Assembly: GCF_007828835.1 (NCBI RefSeq)
Contig: NZ_VIVL01000001.1
Coordinates: 372,001-436,000, forward strand
Origin: Variovorax beijingensis
GTDB taxonomy: Bacteria > Pseudomonadota > Gammaproteobacteria > Burkholderiales > Burkholderiaceae_C
Direction of reading: 5' to 3'
DNA: 64,000 nt
Shown: positions 8,466 through 18,600 of the stretch, in pieces
Position numbering within the stretch: position 1 is the stretch's first letter
Layout: each line of letters opens with the position of its first letter
Translations under genes and position numbers: made by a program
The notes under the pieces: generated by a model
Databases searched by the model: none
What the model was told of the DNA's origin: nothing
The model's input: the letters and a program-made list of their open reading frames with translations, nothing else

Positions 8466-10637
8466 TCAGAACGCCACCGAGGCCTGCAGGTATACCGTGC
8501 GCGGCTGGCCCACGTACTTGCCGCCGTTGTTGTCGACCGAGCGGTTGTAGTAGCGGCGGTCGAACAGGTTCTTGATGCCGACGGCCAGCTTCAGGTGGCT
8601 CATCGAGGGGCCGAAGTCGTACGCCGCGCGCAGGTTCATGGTGGCGTAGCCCGGAATGTTGCCGAGCCGGCCGGTCGAGTCTTCCAGCGTGATGTATTGC
8701 GCGCCGTCGTCGGGCGAGCCCGGCGAGCGCTGCTTCGATTGCGCGTACACGTCGGCATTGAAGGTCCACGGCCCGCGCTCGTAGCGCGCGCCCAGCGTGG
8801 CCACCTGGCGCGAGTAGAAGGGCAGGTCGCGCCCGGCAAAGGCCCCGGCCTTGGCAATCGCCTGCGTGTAGGTGTAGGTGGCCGATACCGACAGGCCCTT
8901 GAGCGAATCGCTCAGGCTGCCGAGCTGGTAGCGCAGCGCCGACTCCAGGCCGCGGTGCCGCGTGGCGCCCAGGTCGGTCCACTGGCCGACGTCGCCGGTG
9001 ATCGAGCGGGCCAGCAGCAGCTCCTTGTCGAAGTTGATGTTGAACAGCGTCAGCTCGCCGCTCCAGGCCTCGCCCTTGTAGTGCGTGCCGATCTCGTAGG
9101 TCTTGGCCTTCTCGGGGTGCAGGCCGGTGGTGGACTGCGCGAGCTGCGCATATTGCTGCGGCCCGAACGACACGCCGGCGTTCGCGAACACCGACCAGCG
9201 CTCGTTCATGCGGTAGAGCACCGACAGCGTCGGCAGCACTTCGTTGGAATCGATCTTCGGATAGTTCGCGCCGGTGACGCGGCCGTTGGCCAGCGTGAAG
9301 ACGTCGTTGTGCGAGCGGATCGATTCGTAGCGCACGCCGGGCGTGACCGTCCAGTTGCCGAAGTCGATGCGGTCGTCGATGTAGACCGCGTGGGCGGTGG
9401 TGCCGCCCTTGCTCGACTGGTAGGCGGGCTGGGCGAGGGCATAGGCGTCGAAGCCCGGGCTCGGCCGGTAGTAGGCGCTGCGCGTCGCCACTTCGGAGGC
9501 TTCTTCCTTGAGGTAGCGCGCGCCAACGCTGATCTCCTGCACCACGCTGCCCGAATCGATCAGGCGCGAGTAGCGGGGCTCGAAGGCGTAGGTCTTGTAG
9601 TTGCGCGGTGCGCTGGTCAGGCGCCGCCGGCTGGCGTTGGCGCCGGTGCCTTCCTGCTCGAGGTAGCTGCTGCGGTAGGAGTCCGTGTAGTAGCTCAGCA
9701 TCTCGAACTTGTTCACGCCGTCGTCGTGCGTGTACTTGACCGAGCCGTCGGTGCGGCGTCCCGTGAATTCGTCGAACGGGCGGTCCGACTGGAACGGGTC
9801 GGCCGCGAACTGCGCGGTGCTCAGCCCGCCCGGCATGCGGCCCTTGCCCTCGAAGTGATGCAGCGTCACCGCGATGTCGTCGGTCTTCGACAGGCGGTAG
9901 GCGCCCTTGAGCATCAGGTCGTCGATGCTGGTGTGGTCGTTGCTCCGGCGAAAGCCGTCGCCGTGCGTGCCCGAATAGAGCAGCGCCAGGCCCAGGCCGT
10001 TCTCGTTGGTGCCGCCGATGAACAGGCTGGGCGTGGTCTTGGTGCCGCCGCCGTGGCCCGCGCTTTCCACGCCCACACTCACTTCGCCCGCGAACTGCTT
10101 GGGAATAGCGCGCGTCACGAAGTTGATGATGCCGCCCACGTTCTGCGGTCCGTAGCGCACCGAGCCCGCGCCGCGCACAACGTCGACCGCTTCCAGGCTG
10201 CCGAGCGACAGCGGTGCCAGCGACAGCTGCGGCTGGCCGTAGGGCGCATAGGCCAGCGGCACGCCGTCCAGCAGGATGGTCGAGCGCGGCGACAGCCGCG
10301 AGGTGAGGCCGCGCACGCCCACGTTGAGCGAGATGTCGCTGCCGCCCGTGCCGTTGCTCTCCTGCACTTGCACACCCGGAACCTGGCGCAGCGCCTCGCG
10401 CACGCTGGTGGCGCCGCTTTCCTGGATCTGCGTGCGCTCGACGATGCTGCGCGCGCCCGGGTGCTCGAGCACCTTGGTCTCGCTGGGCGTGCCGAGCCAG
10501 TCGCCCGTGACGGTCACCGCCTCCAGCGACTTCGCGCCGGATGCGGCACCGGCCGGCTCGGCCTCGGCCGCCAGGCTCTGGAAACTGATGGGGAACAGCG
10601 CCATGACCAGTGCGGCGCACTTCTTTTGCTTGAACAA
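8466..10637 (-). CDS. TonB-dependent outer-membrane receptor, FecA-like
   Basis: About 723 residues: signal peptide ending near FQSLA|AEAE, a plug domain (VREALRQVPGVQVQES, then LSPRSTILLDGVPLAYAPYG and VRYGPQNVGGIINFVTR) and a 22-strand barrel ending in the typical aromatic SVAF. The plug sequence is most like FecA-type ferric citrate/siderophore receptors but lacks the extra N-terminal signalling domain, so no FecR partner is expected. I chose the TTG at 10635-10637: it has GAGGAGA five bases upstream and gives a basic signal peptide (MFKQKKCAALVMA). An in-frame ATG at 10658 has no ribosome site and would add acidic residues. It follows a PepSY membrane protein on the same strand, a usual pair in siderophore-iron uptake and reduction. 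Confidence 0.9.
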   Translation of the reverse strand: MFKQKKCAALVMALFPISFQSLAAEAEPAGAASGAKSLEAVTVTGDWLGTPSETKVLEHPGARSIVERTQIQESGATSVREALRQVPGVQVQESNGTGGSDISLNVGVRGLTSRLSPRSTILLDGVPLAYAPYGQPQLSLAPLSLGSLEAVDVVRGAGSVRYGPQNVGGIINFVTRAIPKQFAGEVSVGVESAGHGGGTKTTPSLFIGGTNENGLGLALLYSGTHGDGFRRSNDHTSIDDLMLKGAYRLSKTDDIAVTLHHFEGKGRMPGGLSTAQFAADPFQSDRPFDEFTGRRTDGSVKYTHDDGVNKFEMLSYYTDSYRSSYLEQEGTGANASRRRLTSAPRNYKTYAFEPRYSRLIDSGSVVQEISVGARYLKEEASEVATRSAYYRPSPGFDAYALAQPAYQSSKGGTTAHAVYIDDRIDFGNWTVTPGVRYESIRSHNDVFTLANGRVTGANYPKIDSNEVLPTLSVLYRMNERWSVFANAGVSFGPQQYAQLAQSTTGLHPEKAKTYEIGTHYKGEAWSGELTLFNINFDKELLLARSITGDVGQWTDLGATRHRGLESALRYQLGSLSDSLKGLSVSATYTYTQAIAKAGAFAGRDLPFYSRQVATLGARYERGPWTFNADVYAQSKQRSPGSPDDGAQYITLEDSTGRLGNIPGYATMNLRAAYDFGPSMSHLKLAVGIKNLFDRRYYNRSVDNNGGKYVGQPRTVYLQASVAF

Positions 10638-10685
10638 GGCTTCTCCTCGGATATCCATAAAAATCGAAAGCTGCAGGCGTCCGGC

Positions 10686-11828
10686 TCAGGACGTAGTGCG
10701 GTTGCCGCCCGAAAGCGCGATGTCGCGGGCGGCGGCCGCCGCGCGGCGGCGGCGCCACCAGAGCCAGATGCCGCTCAGGCCCAGGCCGCCGAGCGCCAGG
10801 CCGAGCAGCATGGTGATTGCCTGGTGCACCGGCCCGCCCAGCACGCCGGTGTGCAGCGGGTAGATCACCACCACCGCGCCGTTGCCGGCGTCCAGGTCCT
10901 GCCAGCGGCGCACCGCCAGCACTTCGCCGGTCAGCGGATGCAGCCACACGGAGCTGATGCCGTTCGGATGCGGATCGTCGGCCAGCCGGAAGCGCACGCG
11001 CATCGGCCGGTTCGGCCTGGCCGGCACCTGCACGTAGCCGATCGGCTGGCCCGGGAACACGCTTTGCGCGCGGGCCACCAGTTCGTCGAGCGAAAGCCGG
11101 GCGCTCATGGGCGAGCCCTTGGGAACCGCGGGCGGCTTGACCAGCTCCTGGCCCATGGCGGTGGAAATGAAGCCGCCGAGCGGCCGCCAGGCCATGTAGG
11201 CGCCCGTGAACACCGACACCGCAATCAGCAGCCCGAGCACCGCGCCGCCGGTGCGGTGCAGGTCGAACAGCCCGCGCAGCAGGCCGCGGTCGAGCGAAAT
11301 GCGCAGCGACGGCGGCCAGCGCGCGGGCCACCAGAGCACCACGCCGGTGACCAGCAGGAAGAGGTAGGCCAGCGCCACGAAGGCCAGGATGCCCTTGCCT
11401 GTGTCTTCCAGCAGCAGGCTGCTGTGCAGCTCGAAGAGCAGGTTGTAGGCGCCTTCGTGCGAGCCGCGCCGGCCTTGCTCCGCGCCGGTGGCGGGGTCGA
11501 GGTAGAGGGTGCCGTCCCAGGGGCCGCGCACGTACACCCAGAGCGTCTCGCCGGGGCTGCGCGGCGGGCGCAGCGTGAAGGTGGTGTCGGGGCCGAACTC
11601 GGCCACGAGGTGCTGGCGCAGCGGTTCGAGCGGCAGCGTGGGCATCCCCGTTCCCGCTTCGGCCGCGCTTCGTGCGACGAAGAGCGTGGGATGCGCATGG
11701 CGGTCGATCGGCAAGGCCACCACCAGCACGGCGCCCAGCAGCGCCGTGAGGGCCAGGACCGGACCGAGCGAGAGGCCGATCCAGCGGTGGATCTTGAGCC
11801 AGAGGCGTCGGAGGGATGCGCGCAGCAT
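10686..11828 (-). CDS. PepSY-domain membrane protein (PiuB-like, siderophore-iron reductase type)
   Basis: The product is 380 residues with four membrane helices. The first helix (LKIHRWIGLSLGPVLALTALLGAVL style) and the last ones (HQAITMLLGLALGGLGLSGIWLWWRRR) carry the conserved His residues of the PepSY_TM family. A large periplasmic PepSY-type region lies between. Related proteins near siderophore receptors are thought to reduce ferric siderophores or assist TonB-linked uptake. The ATG at 11828 starts the basic N-terminus just before helix 1; upstream in-frame codons read through the purB terminator and are unlikely to be coding. The receptor gene follows by about 48 bp, making an iron-uptake operon. 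No Fur box was evident to my eye. Confidence 0.88.
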   Translation of the reverse strand: MLRASLRRLWLKIHRWIGLSLGPVLALTALLGAVLVVALPIDRHAHPTLFVARSAAEAGTGMPTLPLEPLRQHLVAEFGPDTTFTLRPPRSPGETLWVYVRGPWDGTLYLDPATGAEQGRRGSHEGAYNLLFELHSSLLLEDTGKGILAFVALAYLFLLVTGVVLWWPARWPPSLRISLDRGLLRGLFDLHRTGGAVLGLLIAVSVFTGAYMAWRPLGGFISTAMGQELVKPPAVPKGSPMSARLSLDELVARAQSVFPGQPIGYVQVPARPNRPMRVRFRLADDPHPNGISSVWLHPLTGEVLAVRRWQDLDAGNGAVVVIYPLHTGVLGGPVHQAITMLLGLALGGLGLSGIWLWWRRRRAAAAARDIALSGGNRTTS

Positions 11829-11915
11829 GGACAACAGGGGCGTCGAAAAGGCCCCGCCTGGTTGTTGGCTGGCGCGCCGCACGGGGCGCGTTGGCTGGAA
11901 AGGGGGCGTGGCACG

Positions 11916-11942
11916 AAGAAAACAGCCGCCCTCGGGCGGCTG
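11916..11942 (-). terminator. Rho-independent terminator of purB
   Basis: CAGCCGCC (11923-11930) pairs with GGCGGCTG (11935-11942) around a CTCG tetraloop. On the minus strand the stem is followed by TTTTCTTC. It lies 21 bp after the purB stop. Confidence 0.85.
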
Positions 11943-11963
11943 CTGCATCGGCGTGCGGGGAGG

Positions 11964-13415
<1,452 letters not shown>

Positions 13416-13464
13416 CTAAAATGACCATGAACAAACGTCATCAATGCAAGGGGAGAGAGCTTTC

Positions 13465-14076
13465 ATGAAACTGATCGGATCGGCCGCCAGCCCTTATGTG
13501 CGCAAGGTGCGCGTGGTGCTGGCCGAAAAGCGTCTCGACTACCAGTTCGTGATCGAGGACGTCTGGGCGGCCGACACCACCATCGCGCACTCCAACCCGC
13601 TCGGGAAGGTGCCTTGCCTCATCATGGAAGGCGGCGACGCGATGTTCGATTCGCGCGTGATCGTCGAATACCTCGACACCCTGTCCCCCGTGGGCAAGCT
13701 GATTCCCCAGCAGGGCCGCGAGCGCGCCGAGGTCAAGACCTGGGAAGCGCTGGCCGATGGCGTCATGGACGCCGGCGTGCTCTGGCGGCTGGAAGCCACC
13801 TGGTCGGGCCGCAGCGACGGCGAGCGCAGCGCCGCCTGGATCGAGCGCCAGCGCGCCAAGGTCGAAGGCGGCATCGCCGCCATGGCCAAGGGGCTGGCCG
13901 ACAAGCCCTTTTGCAGCGGCATCCACCTGAGCCTGTCGGACATCGCCGTGGGCTGCGCGCTGGGCTGGCTGGGGTTGCGCTTTCCCGAGATCGACTGGCG
14001 CCATGAGCACGCCAATCTCGCAAAGCTGTACGACAAGCTGATGCTGCGGCCCAGCTTCATCGACACCCAACCATGA
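13465..14076 (+). CDS. Glutathione S-transferase family protein
   Basis: This 203-residue protein has a thioredoxin-like N-terminal domain (MKLIGSAASPYVRKVRVVLAEK) with the glutathione-binding segments GKVPCLIMEGG and DSRVIVEYLD, followed by an all-helical C-terminal domain with LSLSDIAVGCALGW. It conjugates glutathione to electrophiles or acts as a peroxidase; the substrate is unknown. The ATG at 13465 is used because GGGGAGAG lies nine bases upstream; an earlier in-frame start at 13444 lacks this. Ser in SPYVRK is the probable catalytic residue. Divergent from purB; a terminator follows directly. Confidence 0.93.
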   Translation: MKLIGSAASPYVRKVRVVLAEKRLDYQFVIEDVWAADTTIAHSNPLGKVPCLIMEGGDAMFDSRVIVEYLDTLSPVGKLIPQQGRERAEVKTWEALADGVMDAGVLWRLEATWSGRSDGERSAAWIERQRAKVEGGIAAMAKGLADKPFCSGIHLSLSDIAVGCALGWLGLRFPEIDWRHEHANLAKLYDKLMLRPSFIDTQP

Positions 14077-14103
14077 AAAAAGGCGCCTCTGGCGCCTTTT
14101 TCG
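14075..14103 (+). terminator. Rho-independent terminator after the GST gene
   Basis: GGCGCC (14082-14087), loop TCT, GGCGCC (14091-14096), then TTTTTCG. A run of six A before the stem pairs with the T run and would let it work on the minus strand too. The stop codon of the GST gene runs into the stem. Confidence 0.9.
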
Positions 14104-14363
14104 TTTCAGGGCGCCGGCGTCTGCCGCGCCCCGCCCGTGCGGGAAATACAAAAATGCTGCGAGGCGCCCCGACGCGAAGGAGGGAGGGAGGGAGGAGGAG
14201 AAGAATCGCCTCGGGATTTCGACCAGGCAAGACGCCCGGAAGACCTCGCAACATGAAAACTGGAAGGCATTTGCTGCACTCGTTCGTTATGAGCACAGTG
14301 TGCCAGTCCGGTTCCCCCTCCAGTGGTAAACGTTTGTGACCGTTAGTTCACGGCGGCAAGCCG

Positions 14364-14981
14364 TCAGCCCCCGGCCGCGAGCTGGCTCTCGATGACCTTG
14401 ACGAAGGCGCTCTCGTCGGGCGCCGTCATGCTGGACCAGGCCTGCACCACCTTGCCGTCCCGCCCGATCAGGTACTTGTAGAAATTCCACTTCGGCGTGG
14501 TGCCCGAGGCCAGCGCGAGCTGCTTGAACAGCGGGTTGGCATTGGCGCCGCGCACCGACGACTTCGCGAACATCGGAAACTTCACGCCGAAGGTGCTTTC
14601 GCAGAAATCGGCAATTTCCTTGTTCGAACCCGATTCCTGCGCGAAATCGTTGGACGGGAAGCCCAGCACCACCAGCCCGCGCGAGCGGTATTTGCTGTCC
14701 AGCGCCTCCAGCCCCTTGTATTGCGGGGTAAAGCCGCAGAAGCTCGCGGTGTTCACCACCAGCACCACCTTGCCCGCGTACTGGCACAGCGATTGGGGTT
14801 TTTCGTCCTGCAGCCGCGGAAAGGTGTGTTGCAGGATGGGCGGGCAGGCGGCGGCCGCGGCACCGTCGGCCGCGGTGGATGGGGCAGCAGCGGGAGTTGG
14901 AGACGGGCTGGGAGAGGGGGCCTGGGCGACCGCCGTGCCAGCGGCAAGGAGGCATGCGGCCAGGGCGGCAGGGATTCGCAT
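14364..14981 (-). CDS. Periplasmic glutathione peroxidase
   Basis: The 205-residue protein has a signal peptide (MRIPAALAACLLAAGTAVA|Q) and a Ser/Pro/Ala-rich linker, then a glutathione-peroxidase domain with the catalytic Cys at 82 in NTASFCGFTPQY, the GFPSNDFAQE segment with the conserved Gln, and KWNFYKYLI with the conserved Trp/Asn. It uses Cys, not selenocysteine, and so probably uses thioredoxin-like reductants against peroxides. Export makes it unusual, since most bacterial homologues are cytoplasmic. GGAG lies eight bases before the ATG at 14981. The gene is convergent with the GST gene across a 260-bp gap that contains the GST terminator and a GGGA-repeat tract (about 14177-14200), and divergent from the ferritin-like gene. 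Confidence 0.92.
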   Translation of the reverse strand: MRIPAALAACLLAAGTAVAQAPSPSPSPTPAAAPSTAADGAAAAACPPILQHTFPRLQDEKPQSLCQYAGKVVLVVNTASFCGFTPQYKGLEALDSKYRSRGLVVLGFPSNDFAQESGSNKEIADFCESTFGVKFPMFAKSSVRGANANPLFKQLALASGTTPKWNFYKYLIGRDGKVVQAWSSMTAPDESAFVKVIESQLAAGG

Positions 14982-15111
14982 AAGAGGGCTCCTGAAGACA
15001 AAAAAGTGTGCATTTCGCGCCATAAGACCGCGCTTATCCACACATCATCGCGCGTCTGTCATGGGTGCGCCAAACGAGCCGACTAAAATCGACGGCCTTA
15101 GAAAGACTTTG

Positions 15112-15969
15112 ATGCTTTATCCGGAACTCTTCAGACAACTCGAATCTGTCCGCTGGGACATGGACAAGGACATTCCCTGGCAGTCGTTCGATGCTTCGCT
15201 GCTGTCCGAAGAGCAGGCGCAGACCATCAAGATGAACGCCATCACCGAGTGGGCGGCGCTGCCGGCCACCGAGATGTTCCTGCGCGACAACCGCCACGAT
15301 AGCGACTTTTCCGCTTTCATGTCGATCTGGTTCTTCGAGGAGCAGAAGCATTCGCTGGTGCTCATGGAGTACCTGAAGCGTTTCAGTCCCCAGCATGCGC
15401 CCACCGAGCAGGAGCTGCACGAGGTGCGCTTCGACTTCGACCCGGCCCCCCCGCTCGAAACCCTGATGCTGCACTTCTGCGGCGAAATCCGCCTCAACCA
15501 CTGGTACCGCCGCGCCGCCCAGTGGCACACCGAGCCGGTCATCAAGCACATCTACACCACGCTGAGTCAGGACGAGGCCCGCCACGGCGGCGCCTACCTG
15601 CGCTACATGAAGCGCGCCATGGAAAAGTTCGGCGACGAGGCGCGCGCCGCGTTCACCAAGGTGGGCGTGCTGATGGCCAGCGCGAGGCGCACGGCCCAGG
15701 CGCTGCACCCGACCAACCTGCACGTCAACAAGGCGCTGTTCCCCAACGACACCATCCAGAGCCGCATGCCCGACCCCGACTGGCTCGAGCACTGGCTGGA
15801 CAAGCAGATCAAGTTCGACGCGGTCTGGGAAAGCAAGGTCGGCGAGCGCATCCTGCACAACCTGAGCCTGCTGATGAACCGCAGCTTCAAGACCGTGCAG
15901 GAACTCAACCGCTACCGCAAGGAACTGGCCGCCTCGCTCGGCCCCAGGCCCGAGTACCAGGGCGCATAG
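15112..15969 (+). CDS. Ferritin-like diiron protein
   Basis: The 285-residue helical protein has the four-helix diiron pattern: EWAALPATEMF (Glu), FFEEQKHSLVL (ExxH), CGEIRLNHWYR (Glu) and QDEARHGGAYL (ExxH). This is the ligand set of ferritin-like oxidases, most like acyl-ACP desaturase or AurF-type folds. The reaction is not known. The ATG at 15112 is preferred; an in-frame ATG at 15061 would add 17 residues in a stretch that looks like promoter (TAAAAT at about 15085). The ECF41 promoter of the next gene begins five bases after the stop. Divergent from the glutathione peroxidase gene. Confidence 0.85.
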   Translation: MLYPELFRQLESVRWDMDKDIPWQSFDASLLSEEQAQTIKMNAITEWAALPATEMFLRDNRHDSDFSAFMSIWFFEEQKHSLVLMEYLKRFSPQHAPTEQELHEVRFDFDPAPPLETLMLHFCGEIRLNHWYRRAAQWHTEPVIKHIYTTLSQDEARHGGAYLRYMKRAMEKFGDEARAAFTKVGVLMASARRTAQALHPTNLHVNKALFPNDTIQSRMPDPDWLEHWLDKQIKFDAVWESKVGERILHNLSLLMNRSFKTVQELNRYRKELAASLGPRPEYQGA

Positions 15970-15973
15970 CACC

Positions 15974-16000
15974 TGTCACAAACCCGGTGGGTCGCCCGTC
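15974..16000 (+). promoter_or_regulatory. ECF41-type promoter of the sigma-factor gene
   Basis: TGTCACA (15974-15980) and CGTC (15997-16000) are separated by exactly 16 bp, the known ECF41 promoter consensus (TGTCACA-N16-CGTC). It is one of two identical arrangements in this locus. Transcription would start at about 16006-16009, at the ATG itself. Confidence 0.9.
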
Positions 16001-16008
16001 TTGTGAGC

Positions 16009-16890
16009 ATGGACGATCCCACCCTCGCCTTCAACAGCCACCGCCGCCGCCTGCAGGGCATCGCCTACCGCATGCTCGGCTCCGTCGCGGAAGCCGAAGA
16101 GGTGGTGCAGGACGCCTGGCTGCGCTGGCATGAGGCCGACAAGGCCGACCTGGGCAGTGCCGAAGCCTGGCTGGTCACCGTCGTCACGCGCCTTTCGATC
16201 GACCGGCTGCGCGCCGCGAAGGTCCAGCGCGAGCACTACGTCGGTGCCTGGATGCCCGAGCCCACGCTGACCGGCGGGCCGGACACCCCGGAGCAGCTGC
16301 TCGAACGCGCCGACAACATTTCCGTCGCCTTCCTGGCCGTGCTCGAGCGCCTGGCGCCCGAGGCGCGCGCGGCCTTCCTGCTGCGCGAGGTGTTCGATGC
16401 CGACTACGACGAGGTGGCCCGCACGCTCGGCAAGAGCGAAGCCGCCTGCCGGCAGCTGGTGCACCGCGCCAAGGCCCAGGTGCAGGAGGCGCGCCCGCGC
16501 TTCCAGGTGCCGCGCGAAACCCACCAGCGCCTGCTGCGCGCCTTTGCCGATGCGGCAGCGCGCGGCAGCCTGCAGGAGCTGAAGGCGCTGATGGCGGAAG
16601 ACGTGGAACTCATCGGCGACGGCGGCGGCAAGGTGCAGAGCTTCAGCAAGGTCCTGCGCGGCAGCCAGCGGCTCGCGCAGCTGTACTTCGCGCTGTGGCG
16701 CCGCATGGGCACCGCGGTGCGCATGGAACTGGTGGAGATCAACGGCGAGCCCGGACTCTTGCGTTTCATCGACGGGCAGCTCGAATCGGCCCAGACCTTC
16801 GAGATCGAGGACGAGCGCATCGTGCGCGTCCGCGTGCAGCGCAACCCCGACAAGCTCGCGCGCATCGCGCAGCTCTATTCGTCGAAATAA
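16009..16890 (+). CDS. ECF41-family RNA polymerase sigma factor (SigJ-like)
   Basis: The 293-residue protein has sigma-2 (residues 5-70) and sigma-4 (about 105-160) domains and a long C-terminal SnoaL-like domain. The three ECF41 hallmarks are all visible: the linker motif YVGAWMPEP, then DGGGK and NPDKL in the C-terminal domain. That domain replaces an anti-sigma factor and both inhibits and is needed for activity. The ATG at 16009 is preferred over the GTG at 16003 because the ECF41 promoter at 15974-16000 would start RNA at or next to the ATG, implying leaderless translation. The next gene, an AhpD-like protein with the same promoter, is the standard ECF41 target. Confidence 0.95.
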   Translation: MDDPTLAFNSHRRRLQGIAYRMLGSVAEAEEVVQDAWLRWHEADKADLGSAEAWLVTVVTRLSIDRLRAAKVQREHYVGAWMPEPTLTGGPDTPEQLLERADNISVAFLAVLERLAPEARAAFLLREVFDADYDEVARTLGKSEAACRQLVHRAKAQVQEARPRFQVPRETHQRLLRAFADAAARGSLQELKALMAEDVELIGDGGGKVQSFSKVLRGSQRLAQLYFALWRRMGTAVRMELVEINGEPGLLRFIDGQLESAQTFEIEDERIVRVRVQRNPDKLARIAQLYSSK

Positions 16891-16903
16891 TTTTCGGACG
16901 GCG

Positions 16904-16930
16904 TGTCACAGGGTCGATGGCCGGCCCGTC
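16904..16930 (+). promoter_or_regulatory. ECF41-type promoter of the AhpD-like gene
   Basis: TGTCACA (16904-16910), a 16-bp spacer, CGTC (16927-16930). The start would be about 45 nt before the ATG at 16982. This is the target promoter of the adjacent sigma factor. Confidence 0.93.
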
Positions 16931-16981
16931 TTCAGTGGGTAGCAAGCAGATTCTTCATCTCAACCACCTGGAGCACGCACC

Positions 16982-17449
16982 ATGAGCAACCCCATCGCCC
17001 CCCGCCTGACCTGGTTCAAGATCGCGCCCAAGGCCTTCCAGGCCATGATCGCCGTCAACGGCACCATCGAGTCGAGCACGCTCGGCAAGGTGCTGATCGA
17101 CCTCGTCTTTGCCCGCGTCTCGCAGATCAACGGCTGCGCCTACTGCCTCGACATGCACGTGCGCGACCTGCGCCAGCAGGGCGAAGACTGGCAGCGCATC
17201 AACAGCCTGCCCACCTGGCGCGAAGTGAGCTTCTTCAGCGAGCGCGAGCGCGCGGCGCTCGACTGGGCCGAAACGCTGACGCGCCTGCCCGACCATCACC
17301 AAGCCCGCGACGCCGAGTTCGAAGCGCTCCAGGCGCATTTCAGCGAGCTCGAGATCGTCGAACTCTCGATCGCCATCGCGCAGATCAACGCCTGGAACCG
17401 CCTGGGCGTCGGCATGCGCTCGCAGGTGGCGGCCAAGGCGATGCCCTGA
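16982..17449 (+). CDS. Carboxymuconolactone decarboxylase/AhpD-like protein
   Basis: The 155-residue protein belongs to the alkylhydroperoxidase-D-like family. The central GCAYCLDMHV carries the redox pair CxxC plus His (C-x2-C-x3-H), and the whole length fits the CMD domain (VFARVSQINGC, ERERAALDWAETLT, IAIAQINAWNRLG). Such proteins reduce peroxides or act on small oxidised organic compounds. CTGGAG stands eight bases before the ATG. It is the cognate output gene of the upstream ECF41 sigma factor, as shown by its promoter. Confidence 0.94.
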   Translation: MSNPIAPRLTWFKIAPKAFQAMIAVNGTIESSTLGKVLIDLVFARVSQINGCAYCLDMHVRDLRQQGEDWQRINSLPTWREVSFFSERERAALDWAETLTRLPDHHQARDAEFEALQAHFSELEIVELSIAIAQINAWNRLGVGMRSQVAAKAMP

Positions 17450-17458
17450 GGCCTCGAA

Positions 17459-18589
17459 TCAGCGTCGCTCGACCACCATCGGCGCGATGCGCAGGCTCTC
17501 GCGCAGCTGCGTGACGGCCTCGCCGGCTTCGCTGCGCGAGGCGAACGGCCCGGCCTGCAGGCGGTGCGTGCCGGCTTCGCTGAACACGCGCAGCTGCGGC
17601 GCCATGGAGGGCAGGCCGCGCGCGGCCTGGCTCCGCAGGCTCTCGGCGCCATCGCGCTCGCGGAAGGCACCGAGCTGCACCCAGAAACCTGCGGCCGCGG
17701 CTGAAGGCGAGGAGGGCGCCGCGCCCTGCGAGGCAACTGCGGGCGCGGGCGGCGGTGCCGTGAGCGGCGCCAGCGGCGGGAGGTCGGTGACCATGATCGG
17801 CTGGCGGGGCGATGCGGCCTCCGGCTCGGGCGCCGGCGCGGCCTGCGCGATCCGATCGGCGGGCGCCGTGGATGCCATGGGCGTTTGCGGCGCGACCGGC
17901 ATTGCCGAGGCCGGCGCTGCAGCGTTCATCGCCACCGGCGCCACCCAGGCCGAGGGCACGGTCACCGGTGCAGGCTCAGCGCGCGGCGGCTGCGAGGCCG
18001 AGGCATACGCCGTGCCCGAATCGCGCCGCCATGCGCCCGTGCGGATGTCCTCGTTCGTGATGCGCTCGATCTCCACCGGCGCCACGCCGCGCAGCAGGTC
18101 GAGCTTGAGCGCCGCGGTGTAGCTCAGGTCGATGATGCGGCCGTCGACGAAGGGCCCGCGGTCGTTCACCCGCACGATCACCTCGCGCCCGTTGGCCGGG
18201 TTGCGCACCCGCACGTAGCTGGGCAGCGGCAGCGTCTTGTGCGCGGCCGTCATGGCGTACATGTCGTAGGGCTCGCCGCTCGCGGTCGAGGCGCTGTGGA
18301 ACTTGCGGCCGTACCACGAGGCGATGCCCGATTCGCGGAACGGCCGGTCGTCGGTGATCGGCTGGTAGGCCCGGCCCAGCACCGTGTAGGGCTTGCTGGT
18401 GCCGCCGCTGCCTCGGATGGCTTCGATGCGGGGCTCGGCATCGGGCACGCGGTCCAGGTCGGACGGGATGTTGCTGCCCGGGCCGTCGCGGCCGCCCAGT
18501 GCGCCGCCGCCGCTGCGCGTGCCGCTCGCGCAGCCCGCGAGAAGGACGGCGACGGCGATGGCACACACCGCCGCTGCTTTTCGATGCAT
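17459..18589 (-). CDS. rlpA: Septal-ring lytic transglycosylase RlpA with SPOR domain
   Basis: The 376-residue lipoprotein has a lipobox LLAGC (Cys near residue 20), a double-psi beta-barrel domain (SGIASWYGRKFHSASTASGE and VRVNDRGPFVDGRIIDLSY with the catalytic Asp/His region), a long Ala/Pro linker, and a C-terminal SPOR domain (FWVQLGAFRERDGAESL...HRLQAGPFASRSEAG). RlpA cuts naked glycan strands at the septum, and SPOR targets denuded peptidoglycan. The start at 18589 gives the lipoprotein signal directly. It follows glnE on the same strand across a 110-bp gap that holds a palindromic repeat. Confidence 0.95.
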   Translation of the reverse strand: MHRKAAAVCAIAVAVLLAGCASGTRSGGGALGGRDGPGSNIPSDLDRVPDAEPRIEAIRGSGGTSKPYTVLGRAYQPITDDRPFRESGIASWYGRKFHSASTASGEPYDMYAMTAAHKTLPLPSYVRVRNPANGREVIVRVNDRGPFVDGRIIDLSYTAALKLDLLRGVAPVEIERITNEDIRTGAWRRDSGTAYASASQPPRAEPAPVTVPSAWVAPVAMNAAAPASAMPVAPQTPMASTAPADRIAQAAPAPEPEAASPRQPIMVTDLPPLAPLTAPPPAPAVASQGAAPSSPSAAAAGFWVQLGAFRERDGAESLRSQAARGLPSMAPQLRVFSEAGTHRLQAGPFASRSEAGEAVTQLRESLRIAPMVVERR

Positions 18590-18600
18590 TTCGCGCCAGA

